64,000 nt of DNA. Source: Bacteroidota bacterium (GTDB taxonomy: Bacteria > Bacteroidota > Bacteroidia > Bacteroidales > JAADJA01). The position numbers were made by a program, and so were the translations under genes. Location: the NCBI GenBank assembly GCA_020444515.1, contig JAHLKX010000001.1, positions 1 to 64,000 on the forward strand. Direction: 5' to 3'. The notes beneath the pieces were generated by a model, which was not told the origin of the DNA, did not search any database, and worked only from the letters and a program-made list of their open reading frames with translations. Positions 17,657-26,840 of this stretch are shown one piece after another. Every line of letters begins with the position of its first letter. The stretch's first letter is position 1.

Positions 17657-18916
17657 TTAAGATTCAGATTCTGGGTTTTCCTCCGTATCAGCTATATCTT
17701 CCATGAGCATATCTTCCGCATAAATTTCCATTTCCGGGATCTCCTTGCCGGAATTCATTAAGCCGAGCATCATCACCAGGCTGGTGAGCAGGATCACGAA
17801 AAACAGGACCCCTTCACTGATCAGCCCTTTGCTGTATTCTTCCGGGATGGCATAAAAAAGCAGAATGGTGATGAGTCCGCGAGGTGCAATAAAGAGCTCC
17901 GGGAATAGGTTCCGGTGGGCCACCATCTTGAGGTAAAGATAGCGGATTACATACAAAATAAAAACGATCACCAGACCGGTAAGGATGATCTTAAAATCAC
18001 TGAAAACGACAAGCTGTAAAGTAAATCCGAAAATAAAGAAAAAGAAAGTCCGGATGAGAAAGGCCGATTCATTGGTGATCATTTTAAACCGATCAATCCC
18101 TTCGAGCAATTTATCGGTATTGAGGAACTTATTGATCCGGGCAGGGGTCAGCAAATCGAGATTATTGAATATCACCCCGAAGATCAGGATCATAAGTAAA
18201 GAGGATAGATGCAATATTTTTCCGAAGGCATACAACAGGACCATGATGGCGATCAACAGGAAAAATTTGATTTTCATGGTCGTTTTTTCGATAAAAAATA
18301 GGATCAAACCGGTCACAACGACACTAACCAGGATCACGATCAGAAAATCCCCCAATAGCCAGGCAGCCGATTGCACCTCAAAGGTTGGATTGTTTACCAC
18401 GGCATTGAAAAACAATATGCCCAGAATATCAGAAAATATAGATTCATAAATGATGAATTCTTTTTTGTCCTCATGAATCCCATGAACGCTTGGAATGGCG
18501 ATGGCACTGCTGATCACTGCCAGTGGTATGGCATTGATCAGGCACACATAATAAGTGAATTCAGCATAAAAAAGATGCATGACATAAGCGATGGAAAAGG
18601 CTGAGATTAAAAGGATAAACAGAGCCGACAGGAAACTTCTTGCCAGCAGCCAGAGTTTATCCCGCTTTAACCGCAGGTCCATGGCTCCTTCCAGCACAAT
18701 CAGGATCAGCCCGACAATTCCAAAAAATTCAAGGATGGTTTTGATGTAAAGTAATTCGTAACCCATCCTGTCAAAGACGATCCGGGCAATGATTCCGGTA
18801 AGTAGCAGCAGCAATACCGATGGTATCCTTGCTTTCACAGAGATTGCACTGTACACATACGACAGGATCACCAGCATGCTGGTCAATATGATCAGGAAGT
18901 AGGAGTTTTCGAACAT
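17657..18916 (-). CDS. CPA-family cation:proton antiporter
   Basis: A 419-residue membrane protein with about twelve hydrophobic helices and the monovalent cation:proton antiporter fold. The segment YESIFSDILGILFFN (157-171) matches the ESxxxD ion-binding helix of CPA transporters, with D163 as the likely ion-binding acid. GLILIVLEGAMDLRLKRDKLW and FIAPRGLITILLFYAIP are further family landmarks. The C-terminal tail is acidic and there is no TrkA/RCK domain. Na+ versus K+ specificity cannot be read. It converges on the lipoprotein gene at 17642 with only 14 bp between them. Confidence 0.88.
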   Translation of the reverse strand: MFENSYFLIILTSMLVILSYVYSAISVKARIPSVLLLLLTGIIARIVFDRMGYELLYIKTILEFFGIVGLILIVLEGAMDLRLKRDKLWLLARSFLSALFILLISAFSIAYVMHLFYAEFTYYVCLINAIPLAVISSAIAIPSVHGIHEDKKEFIIYESIFSDILGILFFNAVVNNPTFEVQSAAWLLGDFLIVILVSVVVTGLILFFIEKTTMKIKFFLLIAIMVLLYAFGKILHLSSLLMILIFGVIFNNLDLLTPARINKFLNTDKLLEGIDRFKMITNESAFLIRTFFFFIFGFTLQLVVFSDFKIILTGLVIVFILYVIRYLYLKMVAHRNLFPELFIAPRGLITILLFYAIPEEYSKGLISEGVLFFVILLTSLVMMLGLMNSGKEIPEMEIYAEDMLMEDIADTEENPESES

Positions 18917-19016
18917 GCAGGATTAATTGTTATGCAAGTATAGTAAAATTCCGAATCGGTATTGGGATTCATCAATGGATCTCAACGGAATGTTCCGGTA
19001 TTTTTTTGTAGCCTCT

Positions 19017-19667
19017 TTAACCTATAATGTCCAGGTCGCGATCGGGACGGGCAAAGGACAAACGGGCTATTTTAGTCGTAGAATAATACGTGTCGAGGCC
19101 TGACCCGGCAACGGTTCCGGTTATACCCAGATCGATGAGCCCATCGGATAAAATGGCATTTTTCATGACAATAGCTTCTAATATCTCACCGATAATTAAA
19201 ACCGACCCATTGGATTTCAGCACGTAATCCTCCCTTATCTCCATGCCGATTTTAACGGGTGATTCCATAACGTAAGGTGCTTTCATATTTCCACTATACC
19301 ATGGCTTCAATCCAACCACCTCGAATTCCGATTTTTTTTCATAATAGCGAGCTGCCGTCTGATGGGCTTTGTTAAAAAATTCCTGTTTGATATGGTTAAT
19401 GGTATAAAACCCTGTTTCCCTGATGTTTTGTAAGGTGTGACGCGGCACTTTGGGGGGTCTTATCAGCATCCCTATGAGCGGGGGGGTTGAGCCAACATGA
19501 AAAATCGTGTTGAAAATGGCCAGGTTGGTATTTCCACCCTTATCAACACTGCCGATAAGGTTAACACTTTTGTATCCACTGATTGAGTTGATAAAATTGC
19601 GCCTGAATCCAGCATCCAGGTTTTTTAGCTCCGCCCGGGTATAGGTCACATGGTTTTCTTCCATCAT
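19017..19667 (-). CDS. Flavin reductase-like FMN-binding protein
   Basis: 216 residues of the flavin reductase-like split-barrel family. Landmarks are SGYKSVNLIGSVDKGGNTNLAIFNTIFHVGSTPPLIGMLIRPPK and the later RETGFYTINHI and SPVKIGMEIREDY. Family members bind FMN and often supply reduced flavin to a monooxygenase; no partner is nearby. Translation can begin at either of two adjacent Met codons (19667 or 19664). Confidence 0.85.
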   Translation of the reverse strand: MMEENHVTYTRAELKNLDAGFRRNFINSISGYKSVNLIGSVDKGGNTNLAIFNTIFHVGSTPPLIGMLIRPPKVPRHTLQNIRETGFYTINHIKQEFFNKAHQTAARYYEKKSEFEVVGLKPWYSGNMKAPYVMESPVKIGMEIREDYVLKSNGSVLIIGEILEAIVMKNAILSDGLIDLGITGTVAGSGLDTYYSTTKIARLSFARPDRDLDIIG

Positions 19668-19882
19668 ACTCTTGTCCTCGTTTATTATGCTTATTGGTTA
19701 ATAACGATTTTGAAGGTTCCTGATAAAATATGCAGATTCCAACTCAATCCATTGATTCACGTCGTCGTCATGCGCATTTCCTTTTCCCTTTTTGATATAC
19801 ATGATAACAAGAAAAAAAGCGTTTGGTTTAATGGGGTCTTGACAACTTCATCATAACCCAGTGTGTCTTTCATCAAATTTTT

Positions 19883-19890
19883 TAATTTTG
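19883..19890 (+). promoter_or_regulatory. -7 box TAATTTTG of the class V aminotransferase gene
   Basis: TAATTTTG ends 20 bp before the ATG at 19911, preceded by an AT-rich stretch. Confidence 0.5.
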
Positions 19891-19910
19891 AAGCGACTAA
19901 TCCTTTATAG

Positions 19911-21374
19911 ATGGAACAATACTTCAGGAAATTCAGGGATCATACCATTGGTAATGAGCTAAAATTCAGAACTCCTTATGGTGAACAAACCATGATCTAC
20001 GCCGACTGGATAGCCAGTGGCCGCTTATATGCACCCATTGAAGAAAAGATCATTGGAACCTTCGGACCTTTTATAGGAAATACGCATACCGAAACATCAG
20101 AAACCGGAACTTTGATGACCAATGCCTATCACCTGGCACATAAAAAAATAAAGGAACATGTCAACGCTGCACCTACCGATGTGATCATTACCTCGGGTTT
20201 TGGAATGACAGGTGTTATCAATAAGTTTCAACGGATCCTTGGTTTGAAGCACTGCAGCCATCTCAATGGTTCCGAATGTTTGAAAGACAAAGAAAAACCC
20301 ATTGTTTTCATTACCCATATGGAACACCATTCCAACCATACTTCCTGGTTTGAAACCATGACCGATGTGGTGGTGATTCCTCCGGGAAAAGATCTTTCTG
20401 TTGATCTGAATCGTTTAAAAGAGGAGCTGGAGAAATACAAGGATCGCAAAATGAAGATTGGCTCATTTACTGCTTGCTCCAATGTTACAGGAATCCATAC
20501 ACCCATTCATGAAATGGCCAGGCTCATGCACGAATATGATGGTTATTGTTTTGTCGACTATGCAGCTTCAGCCCCCTATGTGGATATCAATATGCATCCC
20601 AAAGATCCGATGGAAAAACTGGATGCGGTTTATTTTTCACCCCATAAATTTTTAGGTGGACCGGGTAGTTCCGGTGTCCTGATATTTTGTTCGAGTTTGT
20701 ATAAAAACCCTACACCTGATCAACCGGGTGGTGGCACTGTTGACTGGACCAACCCATGGGGAGAGTACAAATACATTGATGATATTGAATTGCGCGAAGA
20801 TGGCGGAACACCCGGGTTTCTGCAGGCCATCCGAACAGCTTTGAGCATAGAATTGAAAAACGAAATGGGAACCCAGAATATGCATCAGCGGGAACAGCAA
20901 TTGGTCAACCAGGCCTTTGATAAAATGCAACCTATTCCGGGACTCAATATTCTGGCTCAAAATAATCATGACCGGCTGGGGGTTATGTCATTTTATATTG
21001 ATGGAATTCATTACAACCTGCTGGTCAAACTACTCAACGACCGGTATGGCATACAGGTTCGAGGTGGCTGTGCGTGTGCCGGCACCTATGGCCATTACCT
21101 GCTGAATGTAACCTATGATGATTCGCATCGCATTACCCAATTGATCAATTCCGGTGATCTGTCAGTAAAGCCCGGTTGGGTCAGACTTTCATTACACCCC
21201 ACCATGACTGATCAGGAACTGAATACCGTTGTGGAAGCCCTCGGTGAAATATCAAGGAATATCCATAAATGGAAAGATGACTATATCTATAATAAAAAGA
21301 AGAACGAGTTCCGACATAAAAACGAACCGGAAGACAAAACCGTTTATGTAAAAGATTGGTTTGACTTCGTCTGA
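19911..21374 (+). CDS. Class V aminotransferase (cysteine desulfurase-like)
   Basis: A 487-residue PLP enzyme. PLP-lysine K246 lies in YFSPHKFLGGPGSSGVL, the co-factor stacking region is ITHMEHHSNHTSWFE, and the aspartate is in CFVDYAASAPYVDI. A loop RGGCACAGTYGHYLLN carries C387, at the position of the cysteine desulfurase catalytic cysteine. The protein is longer than IscS or SufS (about 400 residues) because of insertions and a charged C-terminal tail. Desulfurase or selenocysteine lyase activity is likely but not proven. The yjbQ-type gene follows after 86 bp on the same strand. Confidence 0.85.
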   Translation: MEQYFRKFRDHTIGNELKFRTPYGEQTMIYADWIASGRLYAPIEEKIIGTFGPFIGNTHTETSETGTLMTNAYHLAHKKIKEHVNAAPTDVIITSGFGMTGVINKFQRILGLKHCSHLNGSECLKDKEKPIVFITHMEHHSNHTSWFETMTDVVVIPPGKDLSVDLNRLKEELEKYKDRKMKIGSFTACSNVTGIHTPIHEMARLMHEYDGYCFVDYAASAPYVDINMHPKDPMEKLDAVYFSPHKFLGGPGSSGVLIFCSSLYKNPTPDQPGGGTVDWTNPWGEYKYIDDIELREDGGTPGFLQAIRTALSIELKNEMGTQNMHQREQQLVNQAFDKMQPIPGLNILAQNNHDRLGVMSFYIDGIHYNLLVKLLNDRYGIQVRGGCACAGTYGHYLLNVTYDDSHRITQLINSGDLSVKPGWVRLSLHPTMTDQELNTVVEALGEISRNIHKWKDDYIYNKKKNEFRHKNEPEDKTVYVKDWFDFV

Positions 21375-21460
21375 TCCCGCTTCAATCCATATTCATTTGC
21401 ATTTGTTTAAGGAGGGCTTGACGTATTGCATTTATCGGATGAACGTTTCAAATATCATGT

Positions 21461-21868
21461 ATGCAACAGATCATCACCATCAAAACGAATTTCCACAATG
21501 GCCTCGTTGATATCACAAGCCAGGTTGAACAAATTGTATCTGCATCGGGTGTAAAAGAAGGCCTGGTAAATGTTTATGCACAAGGAGCCACAGCGGCCAT
21601 TATGATCCAGGAGAACTGGGATGATTCGGTACAGACAGATGTGGTGACCCTTCTGAAAAAGCTCATTCCAAATGGCATCTGGTTGCACGATCGACAGGAT
21701 GGTAACGGAGATGCCCATTTGAAAGCCGGTATTGTCGGTCCATCAGAGACCATTCCCATCATTGGCGGCAAAATGGGGTTATCCACCTGGCAAAATATCT
21801 TTTTTTGTGAATTTGACGGCCCCCGCAACGAAAGGCGGATTGCCATTACGGTAATATCCAATGATTAA
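21461..21868 (+). CDS. YjbQ/UPF0047-family protein
   Basis: 135 residues matching the YjbQ (UPF0047) family, annotated elsewhere as secondary thiamine-phosphate synthase from weak complementation. Conserved pieces are TSQVEQIVSASGVKEGLVNVYAQGATAAI, DAHLKAGIVGPSETIPI and LSTWQNIFFCEFDGPR. The true substrate is uncertain in the family. It starts 86 bp after the aminotransferase gene, so they may be co-transcribed. Confidence 0.88.
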   Translation: MQQIITIKTNFHNGLVDITSQVEQIVSASGVKEGLVNVYAQGATAAIMIQENWDDSVQTDVVTLLKKLIPNGIWLHDRQDGNGDAHLKAGIVGPSETIPIIGGKMGLSTWQNIFFCEFDGPRNERRIAITVISND

Positions 21869-21919
21869 TTTGTCTTCCAAGGGTCCAGAGCAACGGAGGA
21901 TTTATGGGGATGCAAAAAA

Positions 21920-23908
21920 TTATCTAAATGCTACCATCATCGAAATGGCAGGTATTTCAATGTTATTGCTTACCGTTTTTATACCCGATTCATCAAATTG
22001 ATCACCCAGTACTGCGATGGTCCATGAACCTTCGACCTCAATTTGTTTTGCTTTGCGGTTCGCGTTATAACAAACCAACATTTCTGTCCATGCATCACCC
22101 ATGGGTTCCCCGTTGATGGTATAACCAACCATTCCGGGTTCTGTTTCCAGAAACCAGAGATTTTCCCGGACCATGTTGCCCGAAGGCATGCAGAATGCCG
22201 GATGACTTTTACGCAAAGCAATCAGTGACTGATAATATTCAAACACATCATGATGGTCGACTTTCCACTGCCAGTTGATCTGATTCACAGAATCGGGTAA
22301 ATTATAGGAATTGTGCTCGCCTCCTTTGGTGCGCAGCATTTCCACGCCGGCATGCAGGAAAGGAATGCCTTGCGAAGTCAGAACTACTGCATTGGCCAGC
22401 TTGTCCATGGCGATGATCTCCTCAGGAGATGCATTGTCCACTGAAGTATTCAGTTTGTCAAACAGGGTATGATTATCATGACAGGAAACATAAGAAACGG
22501 CCTGCCAGGGATCGATGGTCCAGGCTGAATCGGAATAATTCACCGCCTGATAGTCAATCTGACCATGCTGAATGCTGCCCACCACTCCAAATTTTACCGA
22601 AGCTTCCATGTTGGGAGCACCACTTACAAAACCAGTGCTTTGATCATCAAAGACAGAACCTTTTAATCCATCACGGATGTCATCACTAAAGGCCGTGATC
22701 TGTGGCATCCGCCAGGTGTTTTTTTTCAAAGCCTGTTTGTTGACAGGCAGGGGAGATCCTCCGGCTGTCCAACCTTCGCCATAGATAAATGCATTTGAAT
22801 TATAGGCTTTTAATGCAGCTGCAATCTCATTCATGGTTTCAATGTCATGGATACCCATCAGGTCGAAACGGAAGCCATCAAGGTGATATTCCTTTGCCCA
22901 AAAAATAATGGATTCGATCATGAACTTTCGCATCATTGCCCTTTCAGAAGCCGTTTCATTTCCGCATGCAGAAGCATTCGAAAAACTGCCATCAGCATTG
23001 TGCCGGTAATAATATCCCGGTACTTCCAGGTTGAAATTGGAATTATCGGTTCGACCGGTATGGTTATAAACGACATCCAAAATCACCCCGATCCCGTTAT
23101 CATGGAAGGCTTTGACCATTTGCTTAAATTCCTTAATTCTTGTTTCAGCATGGTAGGGATCGGTTGAATAACTTCCTTCGGGAACATTGTAATTCTGCGG
23201 ATCGTATCCCCAGTTGAACTGAGGTTCATCAAGCCGGGTCTCATCAATGGCATAATGATCAAAAGAGGGGAGCAGGTGTACATGGGTAATGCCCAGCTCT
23301 TTCATATGGTCGATGGCTGTAGAAACACCCTGCGGACCTTTGGTGTCCTCTTCTACCAGTCCTAAAAATTTGCCGGGAAATGACGAACCTGAATTGGGAT
23401 GAATGGTGATATCACGCACATGCAACTCGTATATGATGGCATCATTGGGTGTATTGATTTCCGGACTTGCATCTTTATTCCAGCCATCGGGGTTGGTTTG
23501 TGTCATATCGATCACCATGGCCCGCTTTCCATTAACACCTACTGCCGTAGCATAGATGCCCGGTGTTTCATCCAGCCATTGCCCGTTGATCATTACCTGG
23601 TATGTGTAATAGACACCGCTTAAATCCTTATGAATGGTTTTATCCCAAAGGCCTTTTTCAACTTGCTCCATGCTTTGGGAATCAAACTGCTCCCCACCAT
23701 TTCCTTCATTGTAAAAATTGATCTTTACAGCATCGGCAGGGGGCGACCAAAGGGTGAAGGTCGTGGCTTCAGGGGTGTATTGTACCCAGAGGTTGGCATC
23801 CGGATAAGCCGGGTAGTCATCATACGACTTGTATTCTGGTTTTTTTCCTGTGCAGGCTGCCAGGAACAGCATGAGGAAAAGAAGTGCGGCAGAAGAATTG
23901 GGGATCAT
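21920..23908 (-). CDS. pulA: Type I pullulanase lipoprotein (GH13)
   Basis: 662 residues. The lipoprotein signal ends LAAC (C19), so the enzyme is envelope-anchored. Residues of about 45-135 form a CBM48-type N-domain (TFTLWSPPADAVKINFYNEG). The catalytic GH13 barrel shows the pullulanase signature FNWGYDPQNYNVPEGSYS, nucleophile D349 in DGFRFD, acid/base E378 in YGEGW and the third carboxylate D478 in SCHDNH. It hydrolyses alpha-1,6 branches in pullulan, glycogen or starch. It stands alone, with no SusC/D genes alongside. Confidence 0.93.
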   Translation of the reverse strand: MIPNSSAALLFLMLFLAACTGKKPEYKSYDDYPAYPDANLWVQYTPEATTFTLWSPPADAVKINFYNEGNGGEQFDSQSMEQVEKGLWDKTIHKDLSGVYYTYQVMINGQWLDETPGIYATAVGVNGKRAMVIDMTQTNPDGWNKDASPEINTPNDAIIYELHVRDITIHPNSGSSFPGKFLGLVEEDTKGPQGVSTAIDHMKELGITHVHLLPSFDHYAIDETRLDEPQFNWGYDPQNYNVPEGSYSTDPYHAETRIKEFKQMVKAFHDNGIGVILDVVYNHTGRTDNSNFNLEVPGYYYRHNADGSFSNASACGNETASERAMMRKFMIESIIFWAKEYHLDGFRFDLMGIHDIETMNEIAAALKAYNSNAFIYGEGWTAGGSPLPVNKQALKKNTWRMPQITAFSDDIRDGLKGSVFDDQSTGFVSGAPNMEASVKFGVVGSIQHGQIDYQAVNYSDSAWTIDPWQAVSYVSCHDNHTLFDKLNTSVDNASPEEIIAMDKLANAVVLTSQGIPFLHAGVEMLRTKGGEHNSYNLPDSVNQINWQWKVDHHDVFEYYQSLIALRKSHPAFCMPSGNMVRENLWFLETEPGMVGYTINGEPMGDAWTEMLVCYNANRKAKQIEVEGSWTIAVLGDQFDESGIKTVSNNIEIPAISMMVAFR

Positions 23909-24025
23909 AGGTGTAAATTTTATGTCTGGCTAATTTAGAGAAAAAATTGAGACGACAATGGCGCCAAAAACGATCAATCCAATAAAGCTTTTTAGTAAGT
24001 TTGTTTTTTGATAATTATCGCCTTC

Positions 24026-25711
24026 ATGAAAAACAATCGCATTGTTTTGTTTTGCGCTGTCATGCTGATCGTTCTGGGTTTTTGTCAGGAACATTCTACA
24101 TTGCATGCTCAAAAACCGGTATTTGATCTTCAGGATTCTTTAAGAGGTTCTATCACTCCTGAAAGGGCCTGGTGGGATCTTACCTATTACCATTTGCATG
24201 TTAAACCCAACCCGAAAGATAGTTCCCTGCTTGGTGATGTATTGATTGTTTACAAAGTTGTTGAGCCTGGACAGAAAATGCAGATTGATCTGCAGGAACC
24301 AATGATGATTGACAGTGTTATTCAGTCGGGGAAATCAATTTCCTACGACAGGTTGGGAAATGTATATTACTTAAACTTAATCGAAGCCCCAAATAAAGCC
24401 GACATAAACGAAATCAAAATATTTTATCATGGTAAACCAAAGGTAAGTTACCGGCCACCCTGGGATGGAGGGATTACCTGGAACCGTGATTCCGCCGGAA
24501 GTCCTTTTATAGCAACAGCCTGTCAGGGTGAGGGAGCCAGTTTATGGTGGCCCTGTAAAGATCACATGTATGATGAACCAGACAGTATGCGGATCAGCAT
24601 TACCGTGCCTAAAGGCCTGATGGGGGTGGCAAACGGCCGTTTGGAAAAAATTGATAAAAACAGGAAGAATAAGATGGAGACCTTCCATTGGTTTGTTGCC
24701 AATCCGATCAGCAACTATGTTGTCAATATGAATGTGGCCCATTATTCCCATTATTCCGAAATATATGCAGGAGAAAAGGGACCCTTGTCCTGCGATTATT
24801 ATGTGCTTCCTGCTGATCTTAAAAAAGCGACGGAGCATTTCAAACAAGTTCCGATGATGATGAAAGCTTTTGAATACTGGTTCGGACCCTATCCTTTTTA
24901 TGAGGATGGCTATAAACTGGTGCAGGTGCCTTATCCGGGAATGGAACATCAAAGTTCGGTCACTTACGGAAACGGTTTCAGAAATGGGTTTTACGGTGTG
25001 GATCTCAGCCAAACAGGCTGGGGCAGCAAATTCGATTTTATCATTGTTCATGAATCGGCTCATGAATGGTTCGCCAATAATATCACCTATCGGGATATTG
25101 CCGATATGTGGATCCATGAAAGTTTTGCAGCTTATTCGGAGAGCCTGTACACCGAGTATTATTTTGGTAAAATGGCAGGATATGAATACGTCCGGGGAAC
25201 AAGGGCCAATATTAACAATGATCGGCCCATAATCGGATACTATGATGTGAATTATGAAGGCTCAGGTGATATGTACCCGAAGGGCGCCAATATGCTTCAT
25301 ACATTGCGGCAGATTGTGGGGAACGACTCTACCTGGCGAGCGCTTTTAAGGGGATTGAACAGGGAATTTTACCATCAGACAGTGACGACCAGTCAAATCG
25401 AAGATTATATTGCCTCCTTCCTGGATCTGGAACTTGCATCATTCTTCAATCAATATTTACGGGATAAACGGATCCCGGTATTTGAGTATACCCTGCATGA
25501 ACACATGTTGCGGTTCCGTTGGAACAATTGCATCGATGCTTTTGATATGCCCCTAAAAATTAACATAGATGGGAAAGAACAAATGATACATCCAAGAACA
25601 CAGTGGCAGGCGACTGTTTTGGAAAACCCCGGTGAGAACCACGTCATTGATCCGGATTTTTATGTTGCCGTGATAAATTTACAGGGGAGCAGTGATTTTG
25701 GACCTGAATAG
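24026..25711 (+). CDS. M1-family zinc metallopeptidase, secreted
   Basis: 561 residues starting at MKNNRIVLFCAVMLIVLGF, a signal peptide; a Met six codons earlier is less likely. The zinc site is HESAHEW (H342, E343, H346) with the third ligand E365 in WIHESFAAYSE, the exact M1 spacing. The exopeptidase motif GxMEN is replaced by PGMEHQSS. The N-terminal beta-domain and catalytic domain are present, and the protein ends soon after, lacking the large C-terminal helical domain of aminopeptidase N. An exported peptidase is likely. Confidence 0.9.
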   Translation: MKNNRIVLFCAVMLIVLGFCQEHSTLHAQKPVFDLQDSLRGSITPERAWWDLTYYHLHVKPNPKDSSLLGDVLIVYKVVEPGQKMQIDLQEPMMIDSVIQSGKSISYDRLGNVYYLNLIEAPNKADINEIKIFYHGKPKVSYRPPWDGGITWNRDSAGSPFIATACQGEGASLWWPCKDHMYDEPDSMRISITVPKGLMGVANGRLEKIDKNRKNKMETFHWFVANPISNYVVNMNVAHYSHYSEIYAGEKGPLSCDYYVLPADLKKATEHFKQVPMMMKAFEYWFGPYPFYEDGYKLVQVPYPGMEHQSSVTYGNGFRNGFYGVDLSQTGWGSKFDFIIVHESAHEWFANNITYRDIADMWIHESFAAYSESLYTEYYFGKMAGYEYVRGTRANINNDRPIIGYYDVNYEGSGDMYPKGANMLHTLRQIVGNDSTWRALLRGLNREFYHQTVTTSQIEDYIASFLDLELASFFNQYLRDKRIPVFEYTLHEHMLRFRWNNCIDAFDMPLKINIDGKEQMIHPRTQWQATVLENPGENHVIDPDFYVAVINLQGSSDFGPE

Positions 25712-25787
25712 GAATAGGAAATAATCTCTGGTTTTAGTTTTACGATTTACAGCGTTTGAATGCCACATGGTTATGGATGTGCATTTA

Positions 25788-26675
25788 CTATTTTGGTTGG
25801 TCTATTTCCCTATTTAATTTCCAACGGCGGTGCGACCATAGCCATAATGGCGGGTTGCTGAGAATGCTGCTTTCAAGTTGCCGGGCATACCCTTTGATGT
25901 AAGGATTTTCTGATTGACTATCAGCTTCAGGTTGAATGAGGATGAATTCAATTTCGTAGTTGCCACGTGAAATTTTTCTAAAATGCGGAAAGACAACGCT
26001 ATGGTCCAGTTTCTTAGCTATTTTGCCAGCTCCCACCAGAAAGGCCGTTTCCCGGTTCAGAAAAGGTAACCAGACCTTGTTCCCATTGGCAGGAGGGCTC
26101 TGATCTCCCAAAACCAGGGAAAGTGTTTGTATCCCTTCATCATTGTAGGTTTTTAACGCTTTGTAGGCTGATGCTGAAGGAACAGCAACAATGCCATAAC
26201 GCTCTCGTGATTTTTTGATCAGATCATCAATCACAGAATTGGAGAGGGGCTGATAGAAGGCGATCATTTTAAACCTGAAAGTAATGGGCAGTACCGAAAG
26301 CCATTCCCAATTTCCATAATGACCAGCATATAAAATAATACTCTTCCCTTGCTCATAAATTTTATGCAAAAGATCCGCATTTTTATAATGAATGCGTTTT
26401 GGAATTTTTTTACCTGTATCGCCAGCATTTTTAAGGGATTCGATCATGAGATCACTAAAATGCCGGTAGAACTTCCTGGTTATGTTGTGGATCTCTTGCG
26501 TAGATTTTTCCGGGAATGACATTACAAGGTTATGGTGAACCACCTTGCGCCGATACCTTATGATGTAAAACATCAATAAATAAAGGAGATCACCAAACAC
26601 ATAAAGTAATCGCAAAGGTAGTTTTGAAAATCCTTTAATTAAATAGGCGACAATGTTTGAGGCAATTCTTTTCAT
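25788..26675 (-). CDS. LpxL/HtrB-type lipid A acyltransferase
   Basis: 295 residues of the lysophospholipid acyltransferase family (LpxL/HtrB). A membrane-associated N-terminus (residues 1-40) is followed by the catalytic HX4E motif AGHYGNWEW (H119, E124) and a later GDQSPPANGNKVWLPFLNRETAF loop. The enzyme would add a secondary acyl chain to lipid A, or to another envelope lipid, at the cytoplasmic face. It is downstream of tamL by 165 bp but has its own TAAATTTG box, so it may be transcribed separately. Confidence 0.9.
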   Translation of the reverse strand: MKRIASNIVAYLIKGFSKLPLRLLYVFGDLLYLLMFYIIRYRRKVVHHNLVMSFPEKSTQEIHNITRKFYRHFSDLMIESLKNAGDTGKKIPKRIHYKNADLLHKIYEQGKSIILYAGHYGNWEWLSVLPITFRFKMIAFYQPLSNSVIDDLIKKSRERYGIVAVPSASAYKALKTYNDEGIQTLSLVLGDQSPPANGNKVWLPFLNRETAFLVGAGKIAKKLDHSVVFPHFRKISRGNYEIEFILIQPEADSQSENPYIKGYARQLESSILSNPPLWLWSHRRWKLNREIDQPK

Positions 26676-26726
26676 TTATCATCATCCTTTTTGACTTCTT
26701 CTCAAAAACTTCTTTTTTTCTGAGCC

Positions 26727-26734
26727 CAAATTTA
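26727..26734 (-). promoter_or_regulatory. -7 box TAAATTTG of the acyltransferase gene
   Basis: CAAATTTA on the plus strand reads TAAATTTG on the minus strand, 52 bp before the ATG at 26675. Confidence 0.45.
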
Positions 26735-26840
26735 TAGTATCCATTTTGATTAGCGATGATAATACCTTTAAAAATATATTGTTCTCATCGATATTAAAAT
26801 AACTGTGCGGTTTGAGTTGACATGAAAGATCATGCAAACC

